Assembly: GCA_023253615.1 (NCBI GenBank)
Contig: JALRFZ010000118.1
Location: 1 to 15,616 of the forward strand
Source: Verrucomicrobiales bacterium
GTDB lineage: Bacteria; Verrucomicrobiota; Verrucomicrobiia; Verrucomicrobiales; DEV007
DNA length: 15,616 bases
Direction of reading: 5' to 3'
Shown here piece by piece: positions 14,233 through 15,616 of this stretch. Position 1 is the stretch's first letter. Each line of letters opens with the position of its first letter. Position numbers and translations under genes: made by a program. Under the pieces are notes generated by a model, which saw only the letters and a list, made by a program, of their open reading frames with translations, was not told the origin of the DNA and made no database searches.

Positions 14233-15375
14233 ATGCCTCCTCTTTGTCCCCGCCACCTTCGCCGCGCCATACTGCTTCCTCTCGCTCTGGCTTTCCACCC
14301 CTTCGTCACGGCCGGCGATCCGCCCCTCCCTGATACACTGCGCCCCTGGTTCACCCCATCCGCCGAATTCGCGAACGACCTCGGTGCCTTCCCTAGCCCA
14401 ATGCGTTTCGAAAACGGCGACGAGGTCCGCACCGCCGCCGACTGGGCGAAGCGTCGCGAGGAGATCCTCCGCACCTGGCATGGACTCATGGGCGAATGGC
14501 CGCCGCTCGTCACCGAGCCGGTCGTGGAGACGCTCGACTCGGTGAAGCAGGAAAATTTCACCCGCCATCAGGTGCGCTTCCTCTGGACTCCGATCCAGAA
14601 GACGACGGGCTACCTCTTCATCCCTGACAAAGCCACCACCGGAAAACATCCCGCCGTGCTCACCGTCTACTACGAACCCGAGACCGCCGCAGGCATGGGC
14701 AACGAACAACGCGACTTCGCCTACCAGCTCGCGAAGCGCGGTTTCGTGACCCTCTCCATCGGTACGAGCGAGACGAGCGCCTCGAAAGACTACGCCCTCT
14801 ACTGGCCCTCGATCGACGACGCCACGGTGCAGCCGCTCTCCATGCTGGCGTATGCGGCGGCGAACGCCTGGCACGTCCTCGCCTCACGTTCCGAGGTCGA
14901 TCCCGCGCGCATCGGAGTGACGGGACATTCCTACGGGGGCAAGTGGTCGATGTTCGCCTCGTGCCTCTTTGAGAAATTCGCCTGCGCCGCGTGGAGCGAT
15001 CCCGGCATCGTCTTCGACACGCGGCCTAGCGTGAACTACTGGGAGCCCTGGTATCTGGGCTACCATCCCAAGCCGTGGCGCGCGCGAGGCGTGCCGTCCG
15101 AGGCCAATCCGGCGCGCGGTCTCTACCCGGAGCTGCTCAAGGCAGGGCGCGACCTGCACGAACTCCACGCCCTCATGGCTCCACGACCGTTCCTCGTCTC
15201 CGGCGGCAGCGAGGATCCTCCGGCGCGCTGGCAGGCTCTCAATCACACCATCGCGGTGAACCGTCTCCTCGGATTCGAAAACCGCGTCGCGATGCACAAC
15301 CGGCCCGACCACGCGCCGAATCCGGAATCGAACGAGATTCTCTATTCGTTCTTCGAGCATTTCCTGAAGCCGTGA
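14233..15375 (+). CDS. Secreted alpha/beta hydrolase, CE15/acetyl-esterase-like
   Basis: A 380-residue exported serine hydrolase. The signal peptide spans residues 1-27 (RHLRRAILLPLALAFHPFVT, cleavage near TAG). An N-terminal helical segment (AADWAKRREEILRTWHGLMG, 68-87) precedes the catalytic domain. The nucleophile elbow is GHSYGGKWS at 231-239 with S233. SDPGIVFD at 255-262 and NYWEPWYLGY at 268-277 recall the substrate loop of glucuronoyl and acetyl-xylan esterase relatives. The likely acid is E327 or D328 in GGSEDPPARW, and H360 in NRPDHAP completes the triad. It probably removes an ester group from plant or algal polysaccharide; I cannot fix the family to CE15 from sequence alone. A weak AAGG lies upstream of the ATG, and GATAAA at 14219-14224 resembles a -10 box without a matching -35. 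Confidence 0.85.
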   Translation: MPPLCPRHLRRAILLPLALAFHPFVTAGDPPLPDTLRPWFTPSAEFANDLGAFPSPMRFENGDEVRTAADWAKRREEILRTWHGLMGEWPPLVTEPVVETLDSVKQENFTRHQVRFLWTPIQKTTGYLFIPDKATTGKHPAVLTVYYEPETAAGMGNEQRDFAYQLAKRGFVTLSIGTSETSASKDYALYWPSIDDATVQPLSMLAYAAANAWHVLASRSEVDPARIGVTGHSYGGKWSMFASCLFEKFACAAWSDPGIVFDTRPSVNYWEPWYLGYHPKPWRARGVPSEANPARGLYPELLKAGRDLHELHALMAPRPFLVSGGSEDPPARWQALNHTIAVNRLLGFENRVAMHNRPDHAPNPESNEILYSFFEHFLKP

Positions 15376-15388
15376 GGCCAGAAAACAC

Positions 15389-15420
15389 AAGAGGGTCGGA
15401 TCATCGACCCAACCCTCTTT
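15389..15420. terminator. Bidirectional rho-independent terminator
   Basis: AAGAGGGT (15389-15396) and ACCCTCTT (15412-15419) form an 8-bp stem. An alternative inner stem, GGGTCG with CGACCC, closes a 6-base loop. A short T run follows on the plus strand (CTCTTT), and on the minus strand the stem is followed by GTGTTTTC. It lies between the convergent esterase and OmpA-family genes and can serve both. Confidence 0.7.
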
Positions 15421-15456
15421 GACGAGCGCCGCAGGGCGGACTCCCGGTGTCGCGCC

Positions 15457-15616
15457 TCACCACTCCACCAGCTCGACGCGGCGGTTCAAGGCACGACCTT
15501 CTTCGGTGCGGTTGCTCGCGACGGGGGCGAGCGGTCCGACTCCGGCAGCACGGAGACGATCGGGAGCGATGGCGTAGCGGACGATCAGTTCCTTCGTCAC
15601 CGACTCGGCGCGGGTG
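15457..15616 (-). CDS. OmpA-family protein, C-terminal end (5' part outside window)
   Basis: Only the last 52 codons are visible, ending with the TGA at 15459-15457. They read RAESVTKELIVRYAIAPDRL, then RAAGVGPLAPVASNRTEEGR, then ALNRRVELVEW. This is the end of the OmpA/MotB peptidoglycan-binding domain (PF00691): the AxxVxxxL helix, a GxGxxxPVASNxTxxGRxxNRRVE stretch and the final arginine that contacts meso-diaminopimelate. The protein should tether the outer membrane or an envelope complex to the cell wall. The N-terminal half, and so whether it is a porin-like, lipoprotein or Pal-like member, is unknown. Confidence 0.9.
   Translation of the reverse strand, partial: TRAESVTKELIVRYAIAPDRLRAAGVGPLAPVASNRTEEGRALNRRVELVEW

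Overview
The window is high-GC, densely coded DNA from a Gram-negative bacterium. An LpxL-type acyltransferase and an OmpA-family C-terminus point to an outer membrane. A Tat-exported FAD oxidoreductase beside a LacI regulator, a secreted sulfatase, several secreted esterases and very little Shine-Dalgarno signal together suggest Verrucomicrobiota (inference from gene style, not from a marker gene). No rRNA, tRNA, CRISPR array or insertion sequence was seen, and no gene-free stretch exceeds 300 bases.

Layout. (1) Positions 1-2424 hold a divergent pair: a Tat-exported FAD-dependent oxidoreductase on the minus strand (its 3' end is outside the window) and a LacI-family regulator on the plus strand. 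A 9-nt-arm dyad lies over the regulator's start codon and is a candidate operator. (2) Positions 2473-7538 form a minus-strand cluster. In transcription order it contains a membrane-anchored alpha/beta hydrolase, a sterol desaturase-type membrane oxygenase, and a 983-residue protein that joins two EF-hands to three complete alpha/beta-hydrolase modules. An in-frame EF-hand relic ends in an ATGA overlap with the first gene of this cluster. (3) Positions 7765-11142 run on the plus strand: LpxL-like acyltransferase, a Phd/YefM antitoxin, a 26-codon C-terminal relic of its PIN toxin, and recG. (4) Positions 11214-15375 run on the plus strand: a sulfatase fused through a Lys/Gly/Ala-rich linker to an alpha/beta hydrolase, a VapB antitoxin with an internally shortened VapC (PIN) toxin, and a secreted CE15/acetyl-esterase-like hydrolase. 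(5) A bidirectional terminator at about 15389-15420 separates this from the C-terminus of an OmpA-family protein on the minus strand.

How it fits together. Six separate alpha/beta-hydrolase catalytic modules plus one formylglycine-type sulfatase lie in about 13 kb, and most carry export signals. This suggests the stripping of ester and sulfate groups from complex polysaccharides, with the LacI/oxidoreductase pair as a possible sugar-responsive unit (inference). The most unusual points are the three-esterase fusion, the sulfatase-hydrolase fusion, and two unrelated toxin-antitoxin loci that each keep a full antitoxin while the toxin has lost its middle.
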